From IMG/VR virus record IMGVR_UViG_3300034121_001439, positions 1 to 49,885 of that record: a DNA stretch of 49,885 nucleotides; one strand, 5' to 3'. Below are positions 1 through 7,808 of the stretch, one piece after another. The translations under genes were made by a program, and so were the position numbers. Numbering within the stretch: the stretch's first letter is position 1; each line of letters opens with the position of its first letter. The notes beneath the pieces are model-generated. The model was given only the letters and a program-made list of their open reading frames with translations. It searched no databases and was not told where the DNA came from. The stretch is from a virus.

Positions 1-102
1 GAATTGAATGGTAGGATTTTCATCAAACCTACTCGTTCATTAGAATATATTTTCATAGAATTCGTTGTAACTCCAACAGGAGCGTCATTCGAGAATCTAT
101 AA
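1..102 (+). CDS. Tail sheath protein, C-terminal fragment (gp18-like)
   Basis: Reading from base 1 in frame 1 gives 33 codons and a TAA at 100-102; the gene starts outside the window. The peptide contains KPTRSLEYIFIEFVVTPTG followed by ASFENL. This resembles the C-terminal end of contractile tail sheath proteins (T4 gp18 family), where a strand pattern of the type 'P.RS.EYI...F..TPTG.SFE' closes the polypeptide. The location just before the tail tube gene (2620-3111) fits the usual sheath-tube order of T4-like phages. The identification rests on a short fragment plus context, so a different virion protein cannot be excluded. Confidence 0.6.
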   Translation, partial: ELNGRIFIKPTRSLEYIFIEFVVTPTGASFENL

Positions 103-122
103 AATAAACTATAAAACTTACG

Positions 123-158
123 AAAGAGATATCAATTAAGGTATCTCTTTTGTTTTTT
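123..158 (+). terminator. Rho-independent terminator after tail sheath gene
   Basis: A 9-bp perfect inverted repeat (AAAGAGATA at 123-131, TATCTCTTT at 142-150) is followed by a T-rich tract up to 158. It lies 20 bases after the sheath stop codon and before the next promoter-like element, so it would end the sheath transcript. Confidence 0.75.
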
Positions 159-161
159 CAC

Positions 162-172
162 CATATTTATAA
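162..172 (+). promoter_or_regulatory. Candidate late promoter element CATATTTATAA
   Basis: The sequence CATATTTATAA ends 12 bases before the ATG at 185 and directly follows a terminator. The same 11-mer occurs at 4855-4865 and 20005-20015, and close variants precede the genes at 11443, 32029 and 34726. Recurrence upstream of gene starts, often after a terminator, suggests a phage promoter element. This is inference from pattern only. Confidence 0.4.
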
Positions 173-184
173 TAAAAATTGAAA

Positions 185-901
185 ATGAAACAAAAAATCA
201 AGATAACAGAATCTCAATTAAAAACCATTTTAATGGAAATTGAAAAAAATAAATCAAATAACGATTTATTAAAAGAATCTAAAGAATTCATTAATTTTGT
301 TCGTGAAACAAAAAAACAAAAATTAAATGAAGGTTTAGATGTTGATGTAATTAATGAACAATTAGGTGATTGGTTGTCTTCTTTTTTTACTGATGATGAA
401 GAAGAAAAGGAAACTAAAAAAGATGATGAAGAAGAATCTGGTTTTACACAAAAAACTATTATCGATACCGGTAAACAATGGGTAATAGGATGGATATTAG
501 AACAAATGGGTGTTACAGGTGAATTAAATAGAATTATGAAAATCGCCTTATCAGAAATAGATGCGGTAGATTTACCTAAATTATTTGATCCTACCGATAA
601 TTGTCAATGGTTATCTGATGTATTATTTGAAGGTGTTTTAGAATATATCGTACAGAAATTAACAGAAGGTTTAATGAAAAGTAGTGAATCTGGTTCATTA
701 TTTAGTACGGCCGTTTCAAAATCATTTAAAAATTTAACAGATAATATAGATTTTAAAAAAGATATGAAATACTATGTTGGTCAGGCGGTATGTCAAGCCT
801 TGGGTGGTAAATCAGAAAAGATGGAATTATCTAGAGATGTTGAAAGATCAAGTTTAAACCCTAAATTTAAAAAAGGTATTAAAAGTGAATTAACCAAATA
901 A
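185..901 (+). CDS. Unknown, probably virion-associated protein (238 aa)
   Basis: I do not recognise a family. The ATG at 185 is preferred over an in-frame TTG two codons upstream. The N-terminus (MKQKIKITESQLKTILMEIE) is a short basic helix of the 'K-I-x-I-T-E-x-Q' type, also present at the start of the protein at 6305. It is followed by a charged segment (about residues 40-90, with an acidic run of D/E residues at 72-86) and a globular-looking C-terminal part containing conserved-looking Trp and Cys residues. The motif VINE|QLGDW near residues 54-62 matches the (L/I)-x-E pattern cut by T4-type prohead proteases. It lies between tail sheath and tail tube genes, so a structural or assembly role is the best guess; its function is not known. 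Confidence 0.6.
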   Translation: MKQKIKITESQLKTILMEIEKNKSNNDLLKESKEFINFVRETKKQKLNEGLDVDVINEQLGDWLSSFFTDDEEEKETKKDDEEESGFTQKTIIDTGKQWVIGWILEQMGVTGELNRIMKIALSEIDAVDLPKLFDPTDNCQWLSDVLFEGVLEYIVQKLTEGLMKSSESGSLFSTAVSKSFKNLTDNIDFKKDMKYYVGQAVCQALGGKSEKMELSRDVERSSLNPKFKKGIKSELTK

Positions 902-910
902 TTAATTTTA

Positions 911-946
911 AAAACTATCCCCCTTTCAATTAGATTGGGGGATTTT
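911..946. terminator. Bidirectional terminator between convergent genes
   Basis: The inverted repeat ATCCCCC (917-923) / GGGGGAT (937-943) is preceded by an A-run (911-914) and followed by a T-run (943-946). It can therefore form a G+C-rich hairpin with a U-tract on either strand. It sits between the + gene ending at 901 and the - endonuclease gene, whose stop codon at 930-932 lies in the loop. Confidence 0.7.
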
Positions 947-2552
947 CATACACCCATTTTTTAGACCCACAGTCGTAAATTCTTAGTAACCCAATTTCTT
1001 CAGTTATTTCTCTTTCACTTTTATTTGGGTCATAACCTTTGGATACTAATACATCTTTTCTATAATTAAATCGATTAATTCTTTTTCTACCCTCTAAATA
1101 GAAATAATTAGGTTTTGTTTCACCAATAAAATTAAACCCAAGATTTTTATATAAATTACCGGTGAAATATCTATTATCTGAAAATGAAATAATAGTTAAG
1201 GGGTTATATGTTTTAATAAAGTATTTAAATAATTTACTCGCCCCACCCAATATTATAGTATTTTTTAAATTACAAAATCTAACCATTTCGTAAGAACCTT
1301 CTTTATTAGTCATACCTAAAGATTTTCTCAATGATCCGAATGTCATGACCGAAACTAGTTCATCATTATTATATAAACCTATTTTAATTTTAGAATTACT
1401 ATGTCCTTGTATATGGTTATCATCAATGAATTCTTTACAAGTTTTATTATCAATTTCTTTAATTACACATTCTCTCCCATAAATCTTTCTTTCAAAAATA
1501 TTTAAATTTGTTTTTATGATAGACTTAACGATATCTCTTTTTTCTAACCATTCGTCTTCAAATATCTGAATTAATTGATAATCATTTGTTATACATTTTT
1601 TATATTTTTCTAAATGGTATGTATCTTTTAAATAATAAGATGAATTAGATAATAAATCATTATATTCTATACCAATTTTTTTATTAGATATTATAATATC
1701 TATTTCTTGGGGGGATATAAATTTCCTATCTTTTTCAATTATATCTTCATTGGGGAGTATTTCTTTGATAAATTCAAATACTTCTTTTTCATTATAACTG
1801 ATAGAATTTGTAACTGGATTACATAGGGTACATAATTCAACATTTAAATTTTTCCTATGATATAATACAGTTCTTTTTATTATATAAATTTCACCACATT
1901 TTTCACATTTAATTTCAATATCATTACCGTGGTGAGATATTACATCCAAATCTTTATATTTCTCAATAAAAAATTCTTTCCGTTTATTTAATGATTTCTT
2001 TATATTTTCCGGATCCAATAAATTCGTTTTATGACCATACTTAATTAAATTGGTGTTATTTATTTTTTCCCTAATACCATCAATTTCACTCACAGTTTCT
2101 ACACCATATTTCTTTAAAAATGAATCCTTTATTATATCTTTTCTTTCAAAGATATTTTCAACACCAAATTTTTCTTTGGTTTTTTCTTTTACCTTATTCC
2201 TAATAATTTCCGATGATGAACCTTGTCCACCATATTTCTCAATATTAGTCTCTTTGACCTTTTCTTTGTGTTCATCACATTTATTCGTACAAGATAATGA
2301 ACAGTATTTACCATAACCTTCATTAAGACTTTTTTTAAATTTTAAAGGTTTATTACATATATAACATAATACAACTTGATTAACATTATTAATGTAATGC
2401 CAAATCTTTTCTTTGAATGGTATTTCTTTTAAATCACCCTTATTAAAATCAATGATTTCACCATATAATGATGGGAAATTATTTTTTAAATAAATTTCTT
2501 GTGTCTTTTTACCATTTTTATTGTCATTTAAGAAAAATTTTTTCAAATCCAT
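930..2552 (-). CDS. Free-standing phage endonuclease with C-terminal GNAT-like domain (copy 1)
   Basis: 540-residue protein, the only convincing minus-strand gene in the window, paralogous to the + gene at 3165-4835. Visible layout: N-terminal region with a zinc-type CxxC...CSLSC site (about residues 63-92); modular '..KEKFGVEN..' / 'KKYGVETVS' repeats typical of DNA-contacting modules in phage endonucleases; a second CxxC pair (CEKCG...CTLCNP); a Vsr/PD-(D/E)xK-like core (EIDIIISNKKIGIEYNDL, then IQIFEDEW); and a C-terminal domain of about 180 residues (NHIQGHSNSKIKIGLYNND, FSDNRYFTGNLYKNLGF) resembling GNAT-type acyltransferase folds. Compared with its paralogue, the expected catalytic His is Asn303, so this copy may be catalytically weak. 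Orientation against its neighbours and the lack of any tail role suggest an invasive homing-type gene. Confidence 0.75.
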   Translation of the reverse strand: MDLKKFFLNDNKNGKKTQEIYLKNNFPSLYGEIIDFNKGDLKEIPFKEKIWHYINNVNQVVLCYICNKPLKFKKSLNEGYGKYCSLSCTNKCDEHKEKVKETNIEKYGGQGSSSEIIRNKVKEKTKEKFGVENIFERKDIIKDSFLKKYGVETVSEIDGIREKINNTNLIKYGHKTNLLDPENIKKSLNKRKEFFIEKYKDLDVISHHGNDIEIKCEKCGEIYIIKRTVLYHRKNLNVELCTLCNPVTNSISYNEKEVFEFIKEILPNEDIIEKDRKFISPQEIDIIISNKKIGIEYNDLLSNSSYYLKDTYHLEKYKKCITNDYQLIQIFEDEWLEKRDIVKSIIKTNLNIFERKIYGRECVIKEIDNKTCKEFIDDNHIQGHSNSKIKIGLYNNDELVSVMTFGSLRKSLGMTNKEGSYEMVRFCNLKNTIILGGASKLFKYFIKTYNPLTIISFSDNRYFTGNLYKNLGFNFIGETKPNYFYLEGRKRINRFNYRKDVLVSKGYDPNKSEREITEEIGLLRIYDCGSKKWVYENPPI

Positions 2553-2619
2553 AATATTTATATTAAGTAATTATAAACGATTACTAAGATAATAATAAAT
2601 ATATAAAAAAACAAGAAAA

Positions 2620-3111
2620 ATGGCAGATTTATTACTTCGTATGCCACTACCATACGAACCAAAAAAGAAAAACAGATGGATACTAAGATTTCCTAATGAA
2701 TTGGGGATTCAAGAATGGTGGCTAAGTAGTGCGGCTAGACCAAGTATAACACAAAATGAGGTAGTAGTACCTTTCTTAAATACTGAAACTTATGTATTAG
2801 GTAAATATAATTGGAATCCGATTTCAATTACTTTCAGAGATCCGATTGGACCATCAGCGGCACAAGCTTTAATGGAATGGGTTCGTTTACATTCAGAATC
2901 AGTAACAGGTAGACAAGGTTATGCAGCAGGTTATAAAAAAGACATTCAAATTGAAATGTTAGATCCAACCGGAGTTGTAGTTGAAAAATGGAATTTAGTT
3001 AACGCTTGGTTAAGTGGAGATATTAACTTTGGTGATTTATCTTACGATAGTGGGGATTTGGCCGATATTTCAGTTTCATTGAGATACGATTACGCAGTGT
3101 TGTTATTCTAA
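2620..3111 (+). CDS. Tail tube protein (T4 gp19 family)
   Basis: 163 residues, matching the usual length of T4 gp19-type tail tube subunits, which stack as hexameric rings inside the contractile sheath. The typical pattern is seen: an N-terminal stretch with KKKNRWILRFPNELGIQEWW, a central 'P....V.....YVLGKYNWNPISITFRDP' segment, then 'AAQALMEWVRLHSESVTGRQGYAAGYKKDI.IEMLDPTG.VVEKW.L..AW' and a C-terminal beta strand ending DISVSLRYDYAVLLF. The start ATG follows an A-rich leader without a Shine-Dalgarno, as is common in Bacteroidetes phages. It is flanked by two endonuclease genes, an arrangement that suggests the essential tube gene is the conserved target neighbourhood for these mobile genes. 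Confidence 0.9.
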   Translation: MADLLLRMPLPYEPKKKNRWILRFPNELGIQEWWLSSAARPSITQNEVVVPFLNTETYVLGKYNWNPISITFRDPIGPSAAQALMEWVRLHSESVTGRQGYAAGYKKDIQIEMLDPTGVVVEKWNLVNAWLSGDINFGDLSYDSGDLADISVSLRYDYAVLLF

Positions 3112-3128
3112 CAATTTTTCGTTTACCC

Positions 3129-3156
3129 TTGACATCCAAATAAAAATCCGTATATT
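3129..3156 (+). promoter_or_regulatory. Candidate promoter for the second endonuclease gene
   Basis: TTGACA at 3129-3134 and TATATT at 3151-3156 are separated by 16 bases, close to a sigma70-like promoter; the -10 part also reads TATATTTA, near the Bacteroidetes TAnnTTTG box. The start codon at 3165 lies only about 9 bases downstream of the -10 box, so a transcript from here would have a very short leader and would lack the 5' arm of the overlapping hairpin. Confidence 0.4.
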
Positions 3157-3174
3157 TACGATATATGGATTTTT
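3142..3174 (+). promoter_or_regulatory. Hairpin that buries the endonuclease start codon and may terminate the tube transcript
   Basis: AAAAATCCGTATAT (3142-3155) pairs with ATATATGGATTTTT (3161-3174) over 14 positions with a single G-U pair, leaving a 5-base loop (TTACG). The ATG at 3165-3167 lies inside the 3' arm. A T-rich stretch follows, so the same structure could act as terminator of the tail tube transcript. Established precedent: in T4, translation of some homing endonuclease genes from read-through early transcripts is blocked by hairpins over the start region. Confidence 0.7.
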
Positions 3175-4835
3175 CTTTTTTTACAACAGATAATAAGTCA
3201 GGATATAAGACTAAAGAGTCATGGTTTTCTAAAAACCATAAAGATGTATATGATAAAATCATAGAACATTCTAACACACATGATTTAAACAATCATTCGT
3301 TTAAGGAAAAAATTTGGAATTATTTTCATAGTATAACTCAAAAACCAAAATGTTTACATTGTGAAAATTCAACGACTTTTACTGATAGATTTGATAGAGG
3401 ATATAATAAATTCTGTTCATTAGAATGTGGTAATAAAAGTGGTCTGTTGAATGATTTCGCGAAAGTAAAAATGAAAGAAAAATGGGGTGTTGAATATTTT
3501 TCTCAACACCATACCTATGTCGATAAAGTTAAGAAAACTAAATTAGAAAAGTATGGTGATGAAAACTATACAAACATAGAAAAAAGTAAAAAAACTAGAT
3601 TGGAAAGATATGGTAATGAAAATTACAATAACGTAGAAAAAAGTGAGAAAACATCGTTAGAAAGATATGGTGTGTCAAATCCATCAAAATCTAAATTAAT
3701 TAAAGATAAAATTATTGAAAATAATTTAAAAAAATGGGGGTACATTTCACCGATATTACATCCGGACATAATTTCTAAAAGAGATAATACAGTACTTAAA
3801 AAAATTAAAAGTAGATTCAAAGATAATGAGTTTATATCCTTTGATAAAATAACTAAAGAATTTACATTAAAATGTCAAAAATGTGATTCTGAATATCAAA
3901 TTTTTAGTCCTTTTTATAATCTAAGAAGAAGATGTGGGTATGAAACTTGTTTAATATGTAATCCAATAGATTCGTTATCATCACATAGAGAAAAAGAAAT
4001 TTATAATTTTATACTAGATATTGGGGTTAAAAATGTCATTGAAAATGATAGGTCTATGATTAAACCATTAGAATTGGATGTTTATTTACCAGATCATAAA
4101 TTAGGTATTGAATTTAATGATTTATACTTTCATTCAGATTTATTTAAATCTGAAAATTATCATCTTAATAAACAGAATAAATGTATTGAATCTAATATTG
4201 ATTTGATACATATTTTTGAAGATGAATGGTTGTATAAAAAAGAAATTGTTAAATCCATCATTAAAAATCGTCTAAGTATTAGTGAAAATAAAATTTACGC
4301 GAGAAATTGTACCATTAAAGAATTGGATAATAAAACTTGTAAAAAATTTCTAGAAGATAATCATATTCAAGGTAATTGTTTATCCAAAGTTAAATTAGGT
4401 CTTTTCCATAATGATATATTAGTTTCAGTAATGACATTTGGTACTCGTTCTGGTATTGGTAATAATAAAGAAAACTATTCAGAATTATTAAGATTTTCTA
4501 ATTTAATTAATCATAGTATTATAGGTTCTGGGTCTAAATTATTTAGTTATTATATTAAACATTATAATCCAACTATGGTATTGAGTTATTCTGATAATAG
4601 ATTATTCGGTGGTGGTTTATATCAAAAATTGGGTTTTATTGAAATCCATAAAACAAAACCTAATTATTGGTATGTTAAAAACGATATAAGATTACATAGA
4701 TTGAATTTTAAAAAGAATAAATTAGTTAAAGAAGGGTTTGATCCATCTAAAACCGAAAAAACCATAATGTCTGAACGTGGTTTTAAAAGGATTTATGATT
4801 GTGGTGTCACTCGTTGGGAATGGAAAAAAAATTAA
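3165..4835 (+). CDS. Free-standing phage endonuclease with C-terminal GNAT-like domain (copy 2)
   Basis: 556 residues, clearly paralogous to the minus-strand gene at 930-2552 along its full length (for example FKEKIW, GY.K.CSL.C, DNKTCK.F...NHIQG, RIYDCG). Order of parts: zinc-type CLHC...CSLEC site (about 66-94); at least three tandem 19-residue repeats of the form L-E-[KR]-Y-G-[DN]-E-N-Y about residues 126-175; a second zinc-type site (CQKCD...CLICNP); a Vsr/PD-(D/E)xK-like core with LELDVYL (Asp305) and IEFNDLYFHSD (His323), then IHIFEDEW; and a GNAT-like C-terminal domain ending in GVTRWEWKKN. The nuclease residues that are altered in copy 1 are intact here. Probably a homing endonuclease; target unknown, but likely near the tail tube gene. 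Confidence 0.78.
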   Translation: MDFSFFTTDNKSGYKTKESWFSKNHKDVYDKIIEHSNTHDLNNHSFKEKIWNYFHSITQKPKCLHCENSTTFTDRFDRGYNKFCSLECGNKSGLLNDFAKVKMKEKWGVEYFSQHHTYVDKVKKTKLEKYGDENYTNIEKSKKTRLERYGNENYNNVEKSEKTSLERYGVSNPSKSKLIKDKIIENNLKKWGYISPILHPDIISKRDNTVLKKIKSRFKDNEFISFDKITKEFTLKCQKCDSEYQIFSPFYNLRRRCGYETCLICNPIDSLSSHREKEIYNFILDIGVKNVIENDRSMIKPLELDVYLPDHKLGIEFNDLYFHSDLFKSENYHLNKQNKCIESNIDLIHIFEDEWLYKKEIVKSIIKNRLSISENKIYARNCTIKELDNKTCKKFLEDNHIQGNCLSKVKLGLFHNDILVSVMTFGTRSGIGNNKENYSELLRFSNLINHSIIGSGSKLFSYYIKHYNPTMVLSYSDNRLFGGGLYQKLGFIEIHKTKPNYWYVKNDIRLHRLNFKKNKLVKEGFDPSKTEKTIMSERGFKRIYDCGVTRWEWKKN

Positions 4836-4854
4836 ACCTTTTTTAGTTTTTTCA

Positions 4855-4865
4855 CATATTTATAA
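4855..4865 (+). promoter_or_regulatory. Candidate late promoter element CATATTTATAA
   Basis: Exact copy of the 11-mer at 162-172, here ending 16 bases before the ATG at 4882. The preceding bases (TTTTTTCAC) also match those before the first copy, which extends the shared context. Confidence 0.4.
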
Positions 4866-4881
4866 GTAAAAAACTACACCT

Positions 4882-5292
4882 ATGAAACATAAAGGTAATG
4901 ATATTGAAAGAATATTTCAATTATTTGAAAGAGTTGAAAATCCTTTTCTAAATACAATAAATGAGACAATTGGTGTTGATGATTCTGGTTTGGAAGATAA
5001 ATATTTTAATTCAACAGATAATTCAATATATAGTGATGAAAATTTTGAACATAAATTATACCAAGTAAATGTAATTTCTAACGCGACAAATGAAGTTAAA
5101 GAAATTGGTAATAGTCCATTTTATTTTGTTGGTGAAAGTTTTTGGATCATTGAACATAATTCTAAAATGTATTTAATTAATACTTCACCAGGTAAAAATT
5201 TAACAACTTCAACTAAACGAGATAAAATAGAAGAATTTAAAAAAACTGGTAGTGGAATAATAGATTCTGTTTGGGAAATTACTAAAAAATAA
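4882..5292 (+). CDS. Unknown small protein (136 aa), possibly virion-associated
   Basis: No family recognised. The N-terminus (MKHKGNDIERIFQLFERVENP) is a basic amphipathic helix followed by FLNTINE|TIGVDD, which contains an (I)-x-E site like those near the start of the neighbouring proteins. The remainder is a small alpha/beta-looking domain with PFYFVGESFWIIEHNSKMYLI in its middle (residues about 72-95). The next gene starts 6 bases after the stop codon, which implies an operon with the genes up to 8081. A role in the virion is inferred only from context. Confidence 0.6.
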   Translation: MKHKGNDIERIFQLFERVENPFLNTINETIGVDDSGLEDKYFNSTDNSIYSDENFEHKLYQVNVISNATNEVKEIGNSPFYFVGESFWIIEHNSKMYLINTSPGKNLTTSTKRDKIEEFKKTGSGIIDSVWEITKK

Positions 5293-5298
5293 TTGGGG

Positions 5299-6303
5299 AT
5301 GGATAATTTAAAATTATATAATTTATTTTTGGAACAATCACCTAATGATTTAAGGGCGGTATCTACACCACCATCAGGAGTTGTTCAATTGGATGATCCT
5401 AACTATAAGGGACCTAGAAGAGGTGTATTTATTGCCGATAAACATACCGGTATGGAGATATTAGGTATGGGTAGTTTATTTTTAGGACCAATTGGTTTAT
5501 TAGTTGGTGCGGGTATTGGTTTAATTGATGCCGCGATGTATGCCGAAGAAGGTGAAGGTTATGATGCCGGATTAACTGCGGTTTTTTCACTTTTACCAGT
5601 TATCGGACCTATTATCAATAAAATACCTGGTATTAAAACTTTAGGTAAAAACGGTATGTCCTCATTAATAAAAAAAATTAAAGGAGGTGATAAATTAACT
5701 AAAATAGAGAAAGAAGTTATTGATGGTATAGAAAAAAATAAAAATTTTATAACACAAGAATATAATAAATTTCTAACTAATGTCATCAATAAAAATAAAG
5801 ATAAAATTTTAAATTCTAAATTGAACGATAAAGTTAAACAAACTGTTATTAATACCGCGAAAGTTGGTGGGGATTTAACTAAAATTGGACTTAAAATAGT
5901 TGGTGGAACTCTTAAAGGCGGTAAAAATTTAGTGGTTGGTGGTACTAAAGTGATTGCTCCGGCCGTTGGTACTATATTAGCTTACGATAAATTATATGGT
6001 ATCATACAATCCGATTCACCAAAAATTGTAGTCGAAAAAATGGGGTTAGATTGGGAAGAAACTAAATCTGAATTTGGTAGTTCAGGTTCGGTAGAAGATA
6101 ATTTAAAATTAAAAAATGCTTTATTATCTGGTTGGAAACCTGGTCAAGAAGTACCAGAAAAATTTCAGACTAAAAAATATACAACCAAAAAAGAAATTGA
6201 ATCAGATTCATTAAATGGTATTAATGAAAAAGAATATAATTTAATAAATTTATCAACAGAAGATACTGAAACATTAGAATCTTTAATATCTAAATACAAG
6301 TAA
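5299..6303 (+). CDS. Unknown protein with hydrophobic glycine-rich segments (334 aa)
   Basis: The ATG at 5299 is chosen; an in-frame TTG at 5293 abuts the previous stop and is less likely. The N-terminus reads MDNLKLYNLFLEQSPNDL, again a short helix ending in a Glu-Gln junction. Residues about 48-75 (GMGSLFLGPIGLLVGAG, then IGLIDAAMY) and 93-112 (AVFSLLPVIGPIINKIPG) are strongly hydrophobic and Gly/Pro-rich, reminiscent of the pre-toxin or membrane-active linkers of polymorphic toxins. A third hydrophobic stretch lies at about 205-232. The C-terminal third is charged. It could be a membrane-interacting virion protein delivered with the tail or head contents. Function unknown. Confidence 0.6.
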   Translation: MDNLKLYNLFLEQSPNDLRAVSTPPSGVVQLDDPNYKGPRRGVFIADKHTGMEILGMGSLFLGPIGLLVGAGIGLIDAAMYAEEGEGYDAGLTAVFSLLPVIGPIINKIPGIKTLGKNGMSSLIKKIKGGDKLTKIEKEVIDGIEKNKNFITQEYNKFLTNVINKNKDKILNSKLNDKVKQTVINTAKVGGDLTKIGLKIVGGTLKGGKNLVVGGTKVIAPAVGTILAYDKLYGIIQSDSPKIVVEKMGLDWEETKSEFGSSGSVEDNLKLKNALLSGWKPGQEVPEKFQTKKYTTKKEIESDSLNGINEKEYNLINLSTEDTETLESLISKYK

Positions 6304-6304
6304 A

Positions 6305-7786
6305 ATGAAAAAAAGAATTATAATAACTGAAAAGCAATATAGAGAAATATTCTTAAACAAAAAGAATAATAATATTCTAATAAATGAACAACTCAAAGGT
6401 TTTGGTAACTTTTTAAGTAATTCATTAGATAATATTTTTAATCCAGGAGCGTTAGAACTATATGTAAAAAATTTAAAAAAAGGTGTTAATTTAAAAGAAG
6501 AATTAAAAAAATTATTAAAAATAGATGAAAATGATTTAAATAAGTTAAAATCAATATTTGGTAGTACAGAAATAAACACATTAGATAAATTAAAATCATT
6601 ATTAGATAGTCATAGTTTCACTAGAGAAGATATTTCTAAATTATATACTATAAAATCTTTTAGAACACAAATTCAAAATTCATTATTACAGGATGATGAT
6701 GTGAAAAAAATGTTTTCAGTTTATAAAACAATGAAGAGTAAATTAAAAGACGAACATCCTGATTTACAAAAAATAGATGATTTAATAGATAAATATATCC
6801 CTAGAGATCTTAAAGATATTTTATTTAAATCTCAAGATATCTACCCTATTGAATCAAAAGATATTAAAAAAGGTGGGGATGAATTAAAACAACTATTACC
6901 CAGTAATTTTTCATTTGATATCACAGAAAATGAAATAATACGTATGTTAAATAATATTGATGAAATAGAAGGTATAGCTAAAATGGTTAAAGAAAAAGGT
7001 TTAAATCTAATTAATTTTAAGAAAAACTATTTAAAATTTTCAGACGAAAACGATAGAGCCGCATGGATTAAAATTAGTAATGATTTAACAGAAAATGATT
7101 TAAAATTAGTTAAAAGTAAATTAGAAGAATTAAAATATTATTTATCAGAAAATAATATTGATTATGCTGAATTTATTGAAAGATTCTATAAATTAAGACC
7201 AAAAAAATATAAACAAATTTTTATTGAAATAGGTAATAAATACCCTTTTATACCTAATAAACTTTTAAATTTTATGTATTTAGCACTACCTTTACTAACT
7301 GTAGGTGGTACATACATATTTGTCAATAGTACTATATCTTCTTATAATAAATTTAAAAAATTAAAAGAAACTAATGATATACTTACTAAAAAATTTTTAG
7401 GGTTTTTAAATAAAAATTACTCAGAAATTTATAAGAAATATTTAAAAGATGAAAATTTTTTTAAAATAACAGTAGAAGAAGGTAATAAAATTACCTTAAT
7501 AGATACTTCTGGTATTATAAAAAATGATGGTAAAACTGCGTATTTTGAATTTCAATATGACGAAAAAAATGATACTTTTAAAGAAACTTCTGATGAAGAA
7601 TCATTTGAAAATTCACCAAAAGGTTTTAATGAATTTTTAATTAAAAATCCTGGATTTAAACTTAATGATACTGATATTATAAATGGTGAAAAAGATATAT
7701 TCACTATTAGTACATCCGATAATGAAGAATATGTAAGTTTTAATTATAAAGATGGTACATTTATAGAAGTACCAGAACAAGAATAA
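6305..7786 (+). CDS. Unknown protein with one central membrane segment (493 aa)
   Basis: Begins one base after the previous stop codon. The N-terminus (MKKRIIITEKQYREIFLNKK) shares the 'I-x-I-T-E-x-Q' leader seen at 185, followed by ILINE|QLKGFGNFL. Residues about 45-320 are rich in Lys, Leu and Asn and look largely alpha-helical. One hydrophobic segment (FMYLALPLLTVGGTYIFV, about residues 321-340) could cross a membrane or be buried in a virion core. The C-terminal 130 residues are beta-rich and acidic, ending in EVPEQE. No catalytic motif was seen. Best described as a putative virion protein of unknown function. Confidence 0.6.
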   Translation: MKKRIIITEKQYREIFLNKKNNNILINEQLKGFGNFLSNSLDNIFNPGALELYVKNLKKGVNLKEELKKLLKIDENDLNKLKSIFGSTEINTLDKLKSLLDSHSFTREDISKLYTIKSFRTQIQNSLLQDDDVKKMFSVYKTMKSKLKDEHPDLQKIDDLIDKYIPRDLKDILFKSQDIYPIESKDIKKGGDELKQLLPSNFSFDITENEIIRMLNNIDEIEGIAKMVKEKGLNLINFKKNYLKFSDENDRAAWIKISNDLTENDLKLVKSKLEELKYYLSENNIDYAEFIERFYKLRPKKYKQIFIEIGNKYPFIPNKLLNFMYLALPLLTVGGTYIFVNSTISSYNKFKKLKETNDILTKKFLGFLNKNYSEIYKKYLKDENFFKITVEEGNKITLIDTSGIIKNDGKTAYFEFQYDEKNDTFKETSDEESFENSPKGFNEFLIKNPGFKLNDTDIINGEKDIFTISTSDNEEYVSFNYKDGTFIEVPEQE

Positions 7787-7808
7787 TAATTATTATAAAA
7801 TTATAAAT

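Noticed and set aside
2050-2316. Plus-strand ORF of 88 codons
   Set aside because: Lies inside the minus-strand endonuclease gene, with a low-complexity Phe/Ser/Leu-rich product typical of an antisense shadow.
3023-3292. Minus-strand ORF of 89 codons across the tail tube/endonuclease junction
   Set aside because: Runs antisense through the ends of two well-supported genes and has no recognisable product.
3530-3690. Tandem repeats as a possible CRISPR array
   Set aside because: The roughly 57-base repeats are in frame and encode protein modules of the form LE[KR]YG in the endonuclease; there are no spacers.
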